Assembly (NCBI RefSeq): GCF_000518605.1
Contig: NZ_JADX01000011.1
Span: forward strand, 207,738-271,737
From: Shewanella fidelis ATCC BAA-318
Lineage (GTDB): Bacteria; Pseudomonadota; Gammaproteobacteria; Enterobacterales; Shewanellaceae
Length of the DNA: 64,000 nt
Reading direction: 5' to 3'
Shown here: piece after piece, positions 37,625 through 46,754 of the stretch
How positions within the stretch are numbered: the first letter of the stretch is position 1
Layout of the letters: each line of letters starts with the position of its first letter
Program-made: the position numbers and the translations under genes
The notes under the pieces: generated by a model
What the model was told of the DNA's origin: nothing
The model's input: only the letters and a program-made list of their open reading frames with translations
Database searches by the model: none

Positions 37625-38203
37625 ATGATTACCATTTCCGAAGCAGCTCAGGCGCATTTTGTTAAATTGTTATCAGATCAGCCTGAAGGAACTCATATTC
37701 GAGTATTTGTTATCAGCCCTGGCACTGCGCAAGCTGAGTGTGGCGTGTCTTACTGCCCACCAGATGCAGTAGAAGCAGATGACACAGAATTAGAATTCAA
37801 TGGTTTTAGTGCCATGGTTGACGAAAAGAGCGCTCCTTTCCTTGAAGAAGCGACAATCGACTTTGTAACTGATCAACTCGGTTCTCAGCTAACCCTAAAA
37901 GCACCTAATGCTAAAATGCGTAAAGTGTCTGATGATGCTTCACTAGCAGAGCGCATTGAGTATGTGATCCAGTCTGAAATCAACCCACAACTAGCAAGTC
38001 ATGGTGGTAACATCATGTTAGTTGAGATCTCTGAAGATGGTGTTGCAGTGCTGCAGTTTGGTGGTGGTTGTAACGGTTGTTCTATGGTTGATGTTACCCT
38101 AAAAGATGGTATCGAAAAGCAACTATTAGAGATGTTCCCTGGTGAGCTAACAGGCGTTAAAGACGTGACTGAGCACCAACATGGTGAGCACTCTTACCAG
38201 TAA
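37625..38203 (+). CDS. nfuA: NfuA Fe-S cluster carrier
   Basis: 192 residues: N-terminal degenerate A-type domain ([16 protein letters not shown]) and C-terminal Nfu domain with the cluster-binding pair C149/C152 in [20 protein letters not shown]. It delivers 4Fe-4S clusters, mainly under stress. Monocistronic, with its own terminator. In E. coli the gene also lies beside comF/gntX and bioH. Confidence 0.96.
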   Translation: MITISEAAQAHFVKLLSDQPEGTHIRVFVISPGTAQAECGVSYCPPDAVEADDTELEFNGFSAMVDEKSAPFLEEATIDFVTDQLGSQLTLKAPNAKMRKVSDDASLAERIEYVIQSEINPQLASHGGNIMLVEISEDGVAVLQFGGGCNGCSMVDVTLKDGIEKQLLEMFPGELTGVKDVTEHQHGEHSYQ

Positions 38204-38223
38204 TTGGCTTGATTGAGTCAAAT

Positions 38224-38253
38224 AAAAACGCGACCTAGAGTCGCGTTTTTTTT
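38224..38253 (+). terminator. Terminator of nfuA
   Basis: A5 then CGCGAC/GTCGCG stem (38229–38234 with 38240–38245), 5-base loop and T8. Strong rho-independent terminator. Confidence 0.92.
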
Positions 38254-38256
38254 GGG

Positions 38257-38425
38257 TTATACCAATGAGTGTAAAGATTTAATCGCCATTCTGGAGCGTT
38301 TTTGGCTGCCTACTTCTGCGTTGAATAACTTCACAAGGGAGCAACCATTCTTTCAGTTATTCGCCTTGAATTAGATTGCCAAAACCGCTCTGAGTAGATC
38401 AACTTCTTATACTAATTGGTATTAA
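38257..38425 (-). mobile_element. MITE-like folded repeat, copy 1
   Basis: About 169 bp with imperfect terminal inverted repeats (TTATACCAAT at 38257–38266 and ATTGGTATTAA at 38415–38425, extending to about 22 bp). Inner complementary blocks (GAGCG–TTTTGGC with GCCAAAA–CGCTC; GAATAAC with GTTATTC) make the whole element one long imperfect hairpin. A diverged copy in the opposite orientation lies near 58.42–58.58 kb. No ORF. The right terminal repeat supplies the last codons and stop of dinF. Confidence 0.7.
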
Positions 38426-39749
38426 GCGTCAGCCTTAATCTAAACCAGTAGTGCAAAGATAATGATGCGCTACGAGCCAACATAAAGCAGCTCATCGCTG
38501 CCCATAGGGCGAGGTTGCCTTGCTCTGACAGCAAATACCATACAGGGAAGAACACGCCGAAGGTCGATAAAATCATGCTGTTACGCATCACTTTACCTTT
38601 AGCTGCACCAATATATACGCCATCAAATAGATATGAGCCAAAAGCAAGTAATGGAATAAATATCACCCAGATTAGGTACTCTTCGGCAACGGCTTGAACC
38701 TCACTAATACTGGTGAGCATGGCTATGATTTGTGAGCCCCCAATCGCAAAGAATAGGGTGAATCCAAGGGCGGCAATCGCTGACCAAGCCCACGCAAGCG
38801 TAACTGAATCTTGCATTAGCTGGCTGTTTCTTTGGCCATAAGCGCGGCCTACTTCCGCTTCTGCATAATAGGCGATGCCATCGAGGGCGTATGAAATTAA
38901 CATCAACAAGTTAAGCAATACCGCATTGGCTGCGACAGTATTGTCACCAAGCCCAGCGCCGTAGAACGTCATAAAGGCGAACGATAATTGCAGGCATAGA
39001 CTACGCACAAAAATGTCGGCATTTAGGCTGATTAACTTGGTGTAGCTTTGCAATGAGAGCTGTTTAACTAAGGTAAATAACTTAAAACCACCTAGCTTAT
39101 TTAGTTGGCTGCGTACCATAGTTAACGCGACTAAAAAGCCTGCGATATCAGCAAAAACAGAGGCTAAGCCTGCGCCTTTAACACCCCAGCCTAAGACCAG
39201 TACAAATAGTACATCGAGCACAATATTAACTAGGTTAGCAATAATCAGTTGCCACATTGCTGCTTTGGGCTGCTGACGACCGAGTAGCCAGCCAAGCATC
39301 ACCAAATTCATTAAGGCAAAGGGAGTTGACCAGATCCTGACTTGGAAATACTCACGGCAATAACGTTCAACTTCCAGGCTGGCATCAGACATAGCCATGG
39401 CTAAGTTTAAAATCGGTAATTGCAGCGCAATCGCGGCAATACCGAACATTAATGCTAAACTCGCTGCTTGGATTAATAGCTTAAATTGTTGCTGCGTGTC
39501 GTTAGCGCCATAGGCCTGTGCGACTAATCCGGTGGTTGCCATGCGTAAAAATCCAAGCAACCACAAAATTAAGGTTATAATCGTTGACCCAACTGCCACG
39601 CCGCCTAAATAATAAGCGTTACTAAGGTGTCCAACGACGGCAGTGTCAACCAGCCCCAATAACGGTACCGTGATATTCGATAAAATCATCGGTAGCGCGA
39701 GGGCGAGTAACTGACGATTTTTTTGTGGGTTTAACAATAAGGCAATCAT
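38412..39749 (-). CDS. dinF: DinF-type MATE efflux transporter
   Basis: 445 residues with about twelve membrane helices, reading closely with E. coli DinF: LALALPMILSNITVPLLGLVDTAVVGHLSNAYYLGGVAVGS, FLRMATTGLVAQAYG, GWLLGRQQP. A cation-coupled exporter. The extreme C-terminus (LNTN, stop TAG) lies inside the terminal repeat of the adjacent MITE-like element, so the tail may have been replaced by that insertion. The start is 18 bp from the divergent deacetylase gene. Confidence 0.9.
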   Translation of the reverse strand: MIALLLNPQKNRQLLALALPMILSNITVPLLGLVDTAVVGHLSNAYYLGGVAVGSTIITLILWLLGFLRMATTGLVAQAYGANDTQQQFKLLIQAASLALMFGIAAIALQLPILNLAMAMSDASLEVERYCREYFQVRIWSTPFALMNLVMLGWLLGRQQPKAAMWQLIIANLVNIVLDVLFVLVLGWGVKGAGLASVFADIAGFLVALTMVRSQLNKLGGFKLFTLVKQLSLQSYTKLISLNADIFVRSLCLQLSFAFMTFYGAGLGDNTVAANAVLLNLLMLISYALDGIAYYAEAEVGRAYGQRNSQLMQDSVTLAWAWSAIAALGFTLFFAIGGSQIIAMLTSISEVQAVAEEYLIWVIFIPLLAFGSYLFDGVYIGAAKGKVMRNSMILSTFGVFFPVWYLLSEQGNLALWAAMSCFMLARSASLSLHYWFRLRLTLNTN

Positions 39750-39767
39750 TTTAGAGGTCTAATATTT

Positions 39768-40814
39768 ATGGTTAAAAACGTGTTGCTAGCGCTGTTAGCG
39801 CTGACAGGTTTTTCGGCTCACGCAGCGGTGATCCTTCAATATCATCATGTTTCGGATAGCACGCCTGCAATAACAAGCGTGACGCCTGCTCAGTTTAAAG
39901 AGCAGATGCAGTACCTTGCGGATAACAACTTTAATGTTGTACCACTTTCAACTGTTGTGGAGTCTATTAAGGCAAAGAAGACACTGCCACAGAAGACAAT
40001 CGCGATTACGTTTGATGATGGATACCGCAGTATCGCAAATACTGCTCACCCTATTTTAAAGCAATATAATTTTCCCTACACCCTTTTTGTCTCGGTGCAA
40101 CCAATTCAAAAGGCTTATGGAGAGATGATGAGTTGGCAGCAGTTAGTGACCTTATCAAATGAAGGCGCTGAAATTGCCAATCATAGCTGGAATCATGAAC
40201 ATCTAATCCGCAAAGAAGGCAATGAAACTGAGGCGCAATGGTTAGCGCGAATCGAAGATAATATCTTACGTACAGAAGCTGAGATCGCTAAAGCCACAGG
40301 CCAAAACTTGAAGATGTTGGCTTATCCATATGGTGAGTACAATCAGCAAATTGAAGCTATGCTTGCAAAACATGGTTTTGTTGCCTTTGGCCAGCAGTCG
40401 GGTGCAGCAGGCCCGTACTCACCACTGACGGCGCTACCTCGGTTTCCTGTAGCCGGTGTGTATGCTGATCTTAATAGCCTAAAAGTGAAATTACACAGCT
40501 TGAATATGCCAGTGATTGCCCAAACTAATAGCAATCCACAATTGGCACAAGGTGAGTGGCGACCAGAGATTAAAGTGACCTTAGACATGAGTGATATCAA
40601 CGCCTCACAGCTAATGTGCTTTATTCAAGGTCAAGGTGCTAAAAAACCAAACTGGCTTAGTGACAATCAATTTAGTATTCAGGCTGAGCTAGATTTGCCT
40701 GCCGGACGCTCACGTTATAACTGTACCGCGCCGAGCAAAACTAAAGGTAGTTATTACTGGTTTTCTCAGCCGTGGGTGCGGCCTAAAGCTAACGGACAAT
40801 GGATAGCAGAATAA
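39768..40814 (+). CDS. Secreted polysaccharide deacetylase family protein
   Basis: 348 residues: signal peptide about 1–19 (ending SAHA), then a NodB-like domain with ILQYHHVSDSTP, the catalytic ITFDDGYRS (Asp general base and metal ligand) and the metal-binding NHSWNHEH. MLAYPYGEYN is motif 3. The C-terminal 100 residues are a separate small domain. Likely removes N-acetyl groups from an envelope or extracellular polysaccharide; the target is unknown. Confidence 0.9.
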   Translation: MVKNVLLALLALTGFSAHAAVILQYHHVSDSTPAITSVTPAQFKEQMQYLADNNFNVVPLSTVVESIKAKKTLPQKTIAITFDDGYRSIANTAHPILKQYNFPYTLFVSVQPIQKAYGEMMSWQQLVTLSNEGAEIANHSWNHEHLIRKEGNETEAQWLARIEDNILRTEAEIAKATGQNLKMLAYPYGEYNQQIEAMLAKHGFVAFGQQSGAAGPYSPLTALPRFPVAGVYADLNSLKVKLHSLNMPVIAQTNSNPQLAQGEWRPEIKVTLDMSDINASQLMCFIQGQGAKKPNWLSDNQFSIQAELDLPAGRSRYNCTAPSKTKGSYYWFSQPWVRPKANGQWIAE

Positions 40815-40838
40815 TATAAATGCTATAAAACAATGACT

Positions 40839-40863
40839 AAAAAGCGCCTCAGGCGCTTTTTTT
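40839..40863. terminator. Terminator between the deacetylase and SCO genes
   Basis: AGCGCC/GGCGCT stem with 3-base loop, flanked by A-rich and T7 runs. It can act for the convergent SCO gene as well. Confidence 0.88.
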
Positions 40864-40874
40864 AGTCGCAAGCT

Positions 40875-41501
40875 TTAACCAGAATATTTGCCGATGATAG
40901 CGTTAACGTCATGGATCAGTTCACTGTTCTTTATTTGTGGTAGTTGACCTGTCTTATGCGATTTAGGTTTGATGATGGCGATCTTCTCACCTTGAGGGGA
41001 CACTAAAGCAAATGAAGCGCTATGATCTACTTGGTAATCTGGTCCTTCGCCAACCATGGCATACACAAAGCCCAAACTACGGGTGACAGGAAACAGTTGC
41101 TTATGTTCTCCGGTCAGTGCGATAAACTCAGGGTTAAAGAAGTTCATATAGCTGTCTAATTTGGCAGTGCTATCCCGCTCAGGATCAACTGACATGAAAA
41201 TGACCTGCAGATCAGACTCTTGGTTTAGGCTTGTGTAAGCTGAAGTTAGTTTACCCATAGTCGTGGGACATACATCGGGGCAGGATGTATAGCCGATAAA
41301 AATTAGGCTCCATTTTCCTTTTAAATCTTCATTACTGAAACGGTTACCTTGTTGATCTATGAGACTAAACGGGGCCAGCGGAATAGGCGCTGGATACTCA
41401 AAACTGGTTTGTAGCGCTAATGGTTGTTGTTTGAGTTGTATACTGGCGTAAGCGCCTGCTGCTACGAGTAGGATAGCTGCGATTATCCAAGTGAATTTCA
41501 T
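40875..41501 (-). CDS. SCO1/SenC copper chaperone for cytochrome oxidase
   Basis: 208 residues: an N-terminal membrane anchor (about 4–20) and a thioredoxin-like domain with the copper-binding C74-P-D-V-C78 (GYTSCPDVCPTTMGKL) and the distal histidine in VDHSASFAL. SCO proteins help insert copper into the CuA site of subunit II. Last gene of the leftward assembly segment ctaA–ctaB–sco. Confidence 0.93.
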   Translation of the reverse strand: MKFTWIIAAILLVAAGAYASIQLKQQPLALQTSFEYPAPIPLAPFSLIDQQGNRFSNEDLKGKWSLIFIGYTSCPDVCPTTMGKLTSAYTSLNQESDLQVIFMSVDPERDSTAKLDSYMNFFNPEFIALTGEHKQLFPVTRSLGFVYAMVGEGPDYQVDHSASFALVSPQGEKIAIIKPKSHKTGQLPQIKNSELIHDVNAIIGKYSG

Positions 41502-41567
41502 CTGTCATCCTCTGTTATATGAACCTGTATTCCAGCTAAGATTAAACTCATAGCAGCCGTGTGCCGA

Positions 41568-42467
41568 TTAAAGATAGTGATCAACTAATAGCAGCATAAA
41601 TAGCAACATTAGTTGGTAGATAGAGAACTTAAACACGTTCATAGCTAAGCCTGGTTTTTCATGGAATTTAAGCTGCCATGCTTTATAAATAAAAGCGGCG
41701 CTTAATAGCGTCGAGCCGACTAAATAAACCGGACCAGACATACCGACTAATACCGGCAGTAAGCAGGCAATAGCGAGTAAAATGGTATAGAGGAAAATAC
41801 AGGTTTTAGTGAATTCAACACCGTGGGTTACTGGCAACATAGGGATGTCTACCTTGGCATACTCAGTTTTACGGTGAATGGCTAGAGCCCAGAAGTGCGG
41901 TGGAGTCCAAGCAAAAATAATGATGACTAACAGTAGCGCGTTGCCATGAAACTCGCCTGTAACTGCCGTCCAACCTAGTAAAGGGGGCATTGCACCAGCT
42001 AGGCCGCCGACCACAATATTTTGTGGTGTTGCGCGTTTTAGGTAAGCGGTATAGATCACCGCGTAACCAATTAAACTGGCAAATGTTAGCCAAGCGGTGA
42101 GTGGGTTAACTAAGGCGTATAGAATGATAAAACCTAAGATCCCAAGCGCAAAAGCAAAGGTTAATGCTTTTACTATCGAAACCCGGCCTTTGGGCAGTGG
42201 ACGGTTGTAAGTACGCGCCATTAAGCCATCGATGCGGCGATCTATTAGATGATTAAATGCGGCAGCAGAGCCTGCCATCATACCGATCCCCAGCATACCA
42301 GCAATAAGCGGTGTTACCGGTACCGCACCGGGTAAGGCTAAACACATACCGACCAAAACCGTGAGCAACATTAGTGCAACGACTTTAGGTTTAGTCATTT
42401 CATAATAGGCGCGCCATTGAAACCCAGAGCTTGTAGCGGTTTGAGACAGTGCGATTGGTTTAGCCAT
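41568..42467 (-). CDS. ctaB: Protoheme IX farnesyltransferase (heme O synthase)
   Basis: A 299-residue polytopic prenyltransferase of the CtaB/CyoE group. The first Asp-rich motif is [23 protein letters not shown] and the second region is [28 protein letters not shown]. It farnesylates heme B to heme O, the substrate of CtaA. It lies 66 bp behind ctaA in the same direction. Confidence 0.95.
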   Translation of the reverse strand: MAKPIALSQTATSSGFQWRAYYEMTKPKVVALMLLTVLVGMCLALPGAVPVTPLIAGMLGIGMMAGSAAAFNHLIDRRIDGLMARTYNRPLPKGRVSIVKALTFAFALGILGFIILYALVNPLTAWLTFASLIGYAVIYTAYLKRATPQNIVVGGLAGAMPPLLGWTAVTGEFHGNALLLVIIIFAWTPPHFWALAIHRKTEYAKVDIPMLPVTHGVEFTKTCIFLYTILLAIACLLPVLVGMSGPVYLVGSTLLSAAFIYKAWQLKFHEKPGLAMNVFKFSIYQLMLLFMLLLVDHYL

Positions 42468-42533
42468 AGTTGAAACCTCTCATCATTTTTTGCGCGTAGA
42501 ATTGGGCGTTAGTTATTGTCATTGCTCTGCCCT

Positions 42534-43517
42534 TTATGCTTTACGCCACAAGGCGTAGTTAATAAATACTAAAGTCAGCAGCAGCAAAGCAGCACCACCG
42601 TTATGGGATACCGCAATACCAAGCGGTAAATGCATCACAACATTACTGATCCCCAGTGCGACTTGCAGTATGACCAAAAGCACAAGCAGCCAAGCAGCAT
42701 TGCGCATAATGCTTGAATTTGCGGTGCGTATTAGTTTGAAAGCGAGATATAACAGCATGACACTGGTAACGATGGCACCGATGCGGTGAGCAACATGAAT
42801 GGTCATTCGAGCTGAATAATCTAATACGCCAAATTCGAAACTGGCGTGTTCTCCTTGAAAGGGAGAAAAAGCAGCGGCAAAACTGAGGTTGTCGACCCAG
42901 TTACCTTCACAAATAGGTAAAGCTGTACAAGCTAGAGCGGCATAATTTGATGATGTCCAGCCACCTAACATGATTTGCAATAGCAATACACAGATACAAA
43001 TAGCAGCCAATCCTGCGAGCTTACGCGCTTGAGGATCGCCGCCGGGAATGCGAAGTGGCTTATTACGTAAATACAGCAGTAATAACAATGAAAATAGTGC
43101 AAAGCCGCCTAATAGGTGCGCCATCACAATTATCGGCATCAATTTCATTGTGACCGTCCACATGCCTAAAGCGGCTTGGAAAATAATTAGCGCAGCAATA
43201 AATATCGGCAGTTTTTTTGGGGTATCACGAGATTTGAGGCAAAGCACTAAGATAAGTAACACGAGCAAACCGAGCGTGCCGGCAATGTAGCGGTGGATCA
43301 TCTCCAGCCAAGCTTTATCGGCTTCCACGGTATGACCGGGAAAGCTTTGCTGAACTTGATTTAGTTCATGTGCCGCAGTGGGAACTTTTAACATGCCATA
43401 ACAGCCTGGCCAATCAGGGCAGCCAAGTCCAGCATCTGCTAGTCGCGTATAGGCACCCATTAAGATAACGCATAAGGTAAAGACTAAGGTGATTTTAAGT
43501 AAGGTATTTATCTGCAT
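42534..43517 (-). CDS. ctaA: Heme A synthase
   Basis: A 327-residue COX15/CtaA protein with about eight helices. Conserved features: GCPDWPGCYG near the N-terminus, EMIHRYIAGTLGL, MAHLLGG and HVAHRIGAI with the heme-ligand histidines, and CTALPICEGNW with the loop cysteines. It oxidises heme O to heme A for the aa3 oxidase encoded upstream. Confidence 0.94.
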   Translation of the reverse strand: MQINTLLKITLVFTLCVILMGAYTRLADAGLGCPDWPGCYGMLKVPTAAHELNQVQQSFPGHTVEADKAWLEMIHRYIAGTLGLLVLLILVLCLKSRDTPKKLPIFIAALIIFQAALGMWTVTMKLMPIIVMAHLLGGFALFSLLLLLYLRNKPLRIPGGDPQARKLAGLAAICICVLLLQIMLGGWTSSNYAALACTALPICEGNWVDNLSFAAAFSPFQGEHASFEFGVLDYSARMTIHVAHRIGAIVTSVMLLYLAFKLIRTANSSIMRNAAWLLVLLVILQVALGISNVVMHLPLGIAVSHNGGAALLLLTLVFINYALWRKA

Positions 43518-43530
43518 AAATAGGTGTTCC

Positions 43531-44112
43531 TTATCCTATTCGCGATAGCTTGAGCAGTTTACGTAGATCAGCGACTAAGGCTTTGCCTTGCATAATTTGC
43601 GCTTGATGATCATGTGTTTGTGGATAGCTCATTACAAGGCTACCAAGGGGATCTACAATCACTAATTGTTGCATGTTAAGTTGCTGACTTAGCGCTGCCG
43701 ACGGTGTGGCAGTGATAAAGTCAAAATTGGCTAAGGCAGCAACATCGCTTTGCTGACTGACCATAACAATCGGGTGAACTCGATCTTGATTTCGACCCAG
43801 TGCAATATGACTCTGTTGCAAAATATAGAGCCTGTCTTCACAGGTGGCATCACAATGCTGTGGAAGCTGATACACCAATTGCCACTCTTGGGGTTTAGGG
43901 TTAGCCATGGCCAGTGTTGTGTAGCTGAGGCTATTTAAAAGCTGACCTTTATTGGTGACCCCGCCATTATATAAATTAAAGCTAAGCACTAATTTTGCAG
44001 CGATTACTGGTAGCAGAAATGCCAGTAATAATAGGATCAGGTTTTTTCTACCTTTGCTTTGTAGGGAGTTCATTGCCGCTCCTCTTGCTTGTTTGGATCT
44101 CTTTTCGTTCAA
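43531..44112 (-). CDS. Membrane-anchored cox-cluster protein with a CxxxC motif, possibly SCO-like
   Basis: Up to 193 residues; the likely start is the internal ATG at 44073 (MNSLQSKGRKNLILLLLAFL). One N-terminal membrane helix is followed by a periplasmic domain with CDATC, a CxxxC pair like that of SCO proteins, and a C-terminal IVDPLGSLVMSYP strand reminiscent of the SCO fold. The conserved SCO histidine is not obvious. It sits between SURF1 and ctaA and may be a thiol or copper assembly factor; the name is not established. Confidence 0.7.
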   Translation of the reverse strand: MNEKRSKQARGAAMNSLQSKGRKNLILLLLAFLLPVIAAKLVLSFNLYNGGVTNKGQLLNSLSYTTLAMANPKPQEWQLVYQLPQHCDATCEDRLYILQQSHIALGRNQDRVHPIVMVSQQSDVAALANFDFITATPSAALSQQLNMQQLVIVDPLGSLVMSYPQTHDHQAQIMQGKALVADLRKLLKLSRIG

Positions 44113-44213
44113 TCATCAACTTTGTTGACGGTTAACTTATAGAGATTGCTATGCATCAAAATGATTGATTAACATCGAGCTTCCCGGAACGGCTAGGTCG
44201 CTTAATTTCTAAC

Positions 44214-44990
44214 CTACAGTGTCTCACTATTGTTGGCAATAGGCTTATGACTATGTTCTGTTTCTGTTTTTTTTAGCTTTCGCAATACCAAATAACCCAT
44301 CAAGACAGCAAATACCAATGCCATTGAAAACCACTGCACTGCGTAGCCATGGTGTTTTTGTGATGCCAATGGAATGGGCTGCCAAGGGTGAGGGTAGGGA
44401 TTATTCAAATTGTTTGGTTGTAATACAGCAGGTGCTAAAGGCTGACCGACTAGTTGCGCTAGTTGCGGCAAATTAAGGTTTTGTATGCGTGTAGGCTGGC
44501 CCTCTTCGGCCATTAACTCAGAGCTCATGGGGTTGAGTTGCTTTTGGTAGACTCGTCCTTGTAGCAACAGTGGCTGCATTATTGTTTGTACTTCAGGCAG
44601 CTGCGAGCGGTCTAAACTCGCGGCAATAAAGCCAAGCTCAACCAACAGCCAAGGTGTGTTTTCATTTACGGTTAATGCTTGATAAGCAAGGTAGCCAACT
44701 TGACCGTTATAGATCTGATTATCGAGCAAAAATATTTGCTCTGATTGCGGGGTTACCATTACCTGTAATTTAAAGCCGGTCGCAGGCTCATCAGTAGCGA
44801 GCTTTAATAGTTCATCGTAACTAAGTACCGACGAAGACTGCCTATTATTAAGTTCTTGTTGCCATTGGGCTTTGAACTGTGCTCTTTCAAGTTGCCAAAA
44901 ACCTAGCTTGACCAAAGTGGAAAACACTATCACAGTAATAAGTACAATAAATAACCAAGCAAGTTTAATCTTAACGCGAGGGAGCGCCAT
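44214..44990 (-). CDS. SURF1-family cytochrome oxidase assembly protein
   Basis: About 258 residues: N-terminal helix (LFIVLITVIVFSTLVKLGFWQLERAQFK, the SURF1 signature GFWQLxR), a periplasmic domain (GYLAYQALTVNENTPWLLVELGF) and a C-terminal helix (WFSMALVFAVLMGYLVLRKL). SURF1 helps place heme A in subunit I. The frame stays open to 45071, but the ATG at 44990 is where the family starts. That ATG overlaps the ATG of the opposite-strand DUF2909 gene (CATG), and no good ribosome site is seen for it, so a longer start remains possible. Confidence 0.88.
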   Translation of the reverse strand: MALPRVKIKLAWLFIVLITVIVFSTLVKLGFWQLERAQFKAQWQQELNNRQSSSVLSYDELLKLATDEPATGFKLQVMVTPQSEQIFLLDNQIYNGQVGYLAYQALTVNENTPWLLVELGFIAASLDRSQLPEVQTIMQPLLLQGRVYQKQLNPMSSELMAEEGQPTRIQNLNLPQLAQLVGQPLAPAVLQPNNLNNPYPHPWQPIPLASQKHHGYAVQWFSMALVFAVLMGYLVLRKLKKTETEHSHKPIANNSETL

Positions 44991-45207
44991 GTCGGTTTTG
45001 CTTATCTTTAAAGTCGTTTTAGTACTATTACTGCTATTCATACTATTTAATTTAGCGCGTGCATTATTCATTATGGTGAAAGGGCAAGGTGATGCCCCAA
45101 TGAGTCAATACTTAGGTCGTCGAGTGCTATTTTCGGTGCTGGTGGTGTTATTACTGGTCGCTGCACTTGGATCTGGAGTCATTACACCTAACTCCAGACC
45201 CTACTAG
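44989..45207 (+). CDS. DUF2909-type twin-helix membrane protein
   Basis: 72 residues with two hydrophobic helices (LLIFKVVLVLLLLFILFNLARALFIMV and VLFSVLVVLLLVAALGSG) separated by a short polar loop GQGDAPMSQYLGRR. The start ATG follows GGGAG, which lies inside the SURF1 coding region on the other strand. The gene is convergent with ctaE (10 bp apart) and divides the two leftward cox segments. Such small proteins accompany cox clusters in several gammaproteobacteria; function unknown. Confidence 0.8.
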   Translation: MSVLLIFKVVLVLLLLFILFNLARALFIMVKGQGDAPMSQYLGRRVLFSVLVVLLLVAALGSGVITPNSRPY

Positions 45208-45217
45208 CGAGATGCTT

Positions 45218-46099
45218 TTAAAGCACGTACACAAAGATAAATAGACACAGCCATACCACATCAACAAAATGCCAGTACCAAGCCCCAGCTTGAAAAGCAA
45301 AATGTTTTTCTGGGGTGAAGTGACCTTTTAACACTCTGAAAAACAATACAATTAAAAATACGGTGCCTAAAGTAACGTGCATACCGTGAAAACCGGTTAA
45401 CAAGAAAAAGGTATTGCCGTAGATCCCCGCATCTAAGGTGAGCCCCATCTCTTGGTAAGCATGCATATACTCTTCTACCTGCAATGCTAAAAAGGCGATC
45501 CCCAGTATAATTGTTAGCCCCAACCATACTGTGAGAGCTTTGCGCTTATTCTTTTCTAATCCGACATGGGCAAAGTGCAGCGTCACGGAGGAGGTGAGTA
45601 GGATCAGTGTGTTATATAGCGGTAAGCCCATCCAGCCCATTGCTTGTGTGGTGGTGCCATCGGGCGTGGTTACCAGTGGCCATACAGCTTCAAAGGTTGG
45701 CCATAGCACTTCATTGGTCATAGCATTATTTGATGCACCACCTAACCAAGGCACAGCAATCATACGGGCATAAAATAGTGCGCCGAAAAATGCCGCAAAG
45801 AACATGACCTCAGAAAAGATAAACCAACTCATGCCTTGCCTAAACGAACGGTCCATCTGCTTGGAATAAAGCCCAGCCATCGATTCGGCAATAACCGCTC
45901 TAAACCAGCCGAAAATCATAAAGATAATCACCGCAATACCAGCGAGCAAAATGATGCCACCGCTGCCTTGTTGGCTATTGAGTTCGGAAACGTAACTGCC
46001 TGCACCAAATGCAATTAGAAACAGGCCAATAGCACCTATTATTGGCCACGCACTTTGCTCGGGTACATAGTAATTTTCATGTTTATTTTCAGTTGTCAT
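45218..46099 (-). CDS. ctaE: Cytochrome c oxidase subunit III
   Basis: 293 residues from the ATG at 46099, which follows AGGAG at 7-base spacing; the longer frame to 46135 is not supported. Seven-helix subunit III: YYVPEQSAWPIIGAIGLF, FIFSEVMFFAAFFGALFYARM, GFHGMHVTLGTVFLI and WHFVDVVWLCLFIFVYV. It stabilises the catalytic core. A 31-codon frame overlaps its start. Confidence 0.95.
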   Translation of the reverse strand: MTTENKHENYYVPEQSAWPIIGAIGLFLIAFGAGSYVSELNSQQGSGGIILLAGIAVIIFMIFGWFRAVIAESMAGLYSKQMDRSFRQGMSWFIFSEVMFFAAFFGALFYARMIAVPWLGGASNNAMTNEVLWPTFEAVWPLVTTPDGTTTQAMGWMGLPLYNTLILLTSSVTLHFAHVGLEKNKRKALTVWLGLTIILGIAFLALQVEEYMHAYQEMGLTLDAGIYGNTFFLLTGFHGMHVTLGTVFLIVLFFRVLKGHFTPEKHFAFQAGAWYWHFVDVVWLCLFIFVYVL

Positions 46100-46184
46100 G
46101 TTGTCGCTCCTGCGCACCAACGTTTGTGAAAACAACAGAGCTTTTTAGGTCTATATCATTTGGTTGGTTATATTCATTTATCAT
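46089..46184 (-). CDS. Possible small ORF (31 aa) between ctaG and ctaE
   Basis: ATG at 46184 preceded by a strong AGGAG at 7-base spacing. The frame MINEYNQPNDIDLKSSVVFT continues to a TGA that overlaps the ctaE start by 11 bases, so reading it would bring ribosomes to ctaE. No family recognised; no membrane segment. It could be a coupling leader peptide or the remnant of a longer gene. Confidence 0.4.
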   Translation of the reverse strand: MINEYNQPNDIDLKSSVVFTNVGAQERQHDN

Positions 46185-46194
46185 CTTGCAGCTC

Positions 46195-46752
46195 CTACTC
46201 AGCAACATTTTCGACATAACCTTTGTCGGTGATGTTGAAGAGGGTGTAAGAGAGGGTCAAGGTTGAAATTGAATCCGGTAATTCAGGATCCACAAAAAAT
46301 ATCAGTGGAAGATCTGCTTGGGCATTTGCCTTTAACGCTTGCTGATTAAAACAAAAGCATTCAGTTTTATTAAAATAGGCCGCGCCTTGGCCCGGTGATA
46401 CAGAAGGGATCGCTTGACCCACAAGGTAGTTTGCCGACAAGTTACTTGCTACAAAGTGAGTACGGATTAGCTCACCGGGGTGTACTTGCATGGTATTGAC
46501 TTGTGGGGTGAACGTCCAAGGCATATCGCTTTGAACTTGCGATAAGAACTCCACTGTAATGGTTCTGTTTTTGTCTATAGTTACCGGTTGATAGGTACTT
46601 GCAGTGCTTTGGGTTTTGCCATTGATCCCTAAAGCATCGCAAAGTACGTCGTACAAAGGCACAAGCGCAAACCCAAAGCCGAACATGCCTACAGCGCTCG
46701 CGAAAAGCAGTATGATCAGTTGTTTGTTGGATTTGCGCTTAAGCTCAGTCAT
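46195..46752 (-). CDS. ctaG: CtaG/COX11 copper chaperone
   Basis: 185 residues: one N-terminal membrane helix (about 12–32, ending PLYDVLCDALGI), then a periplasmic immunoglobulin-like domain with the copper-binding CFCF in FNKTECFCFNQQ and the typical PLIFFVDPELP. It delivers copper to CuB of subunit I. Two bases behind ctaD. Confidence 0.95.
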   Translation of the reverse strand: MTELKRKSNKQLIILLFASAVGMFGFGFALVPLYDVLCDALGINGKTQSTASTYQPVTIDKNRTITVEFLSQVQSDMPWTFTPQVNTMQVHPGELIRTHFVASNLSANYLVGQAIPSVSPGQGAAYFNKTECFCFNQQALKANAQADLPLIFFVDPELPDSISTLTLSYTLFNITDKGYVENVAE

Positions 46753-46754
46753 CT

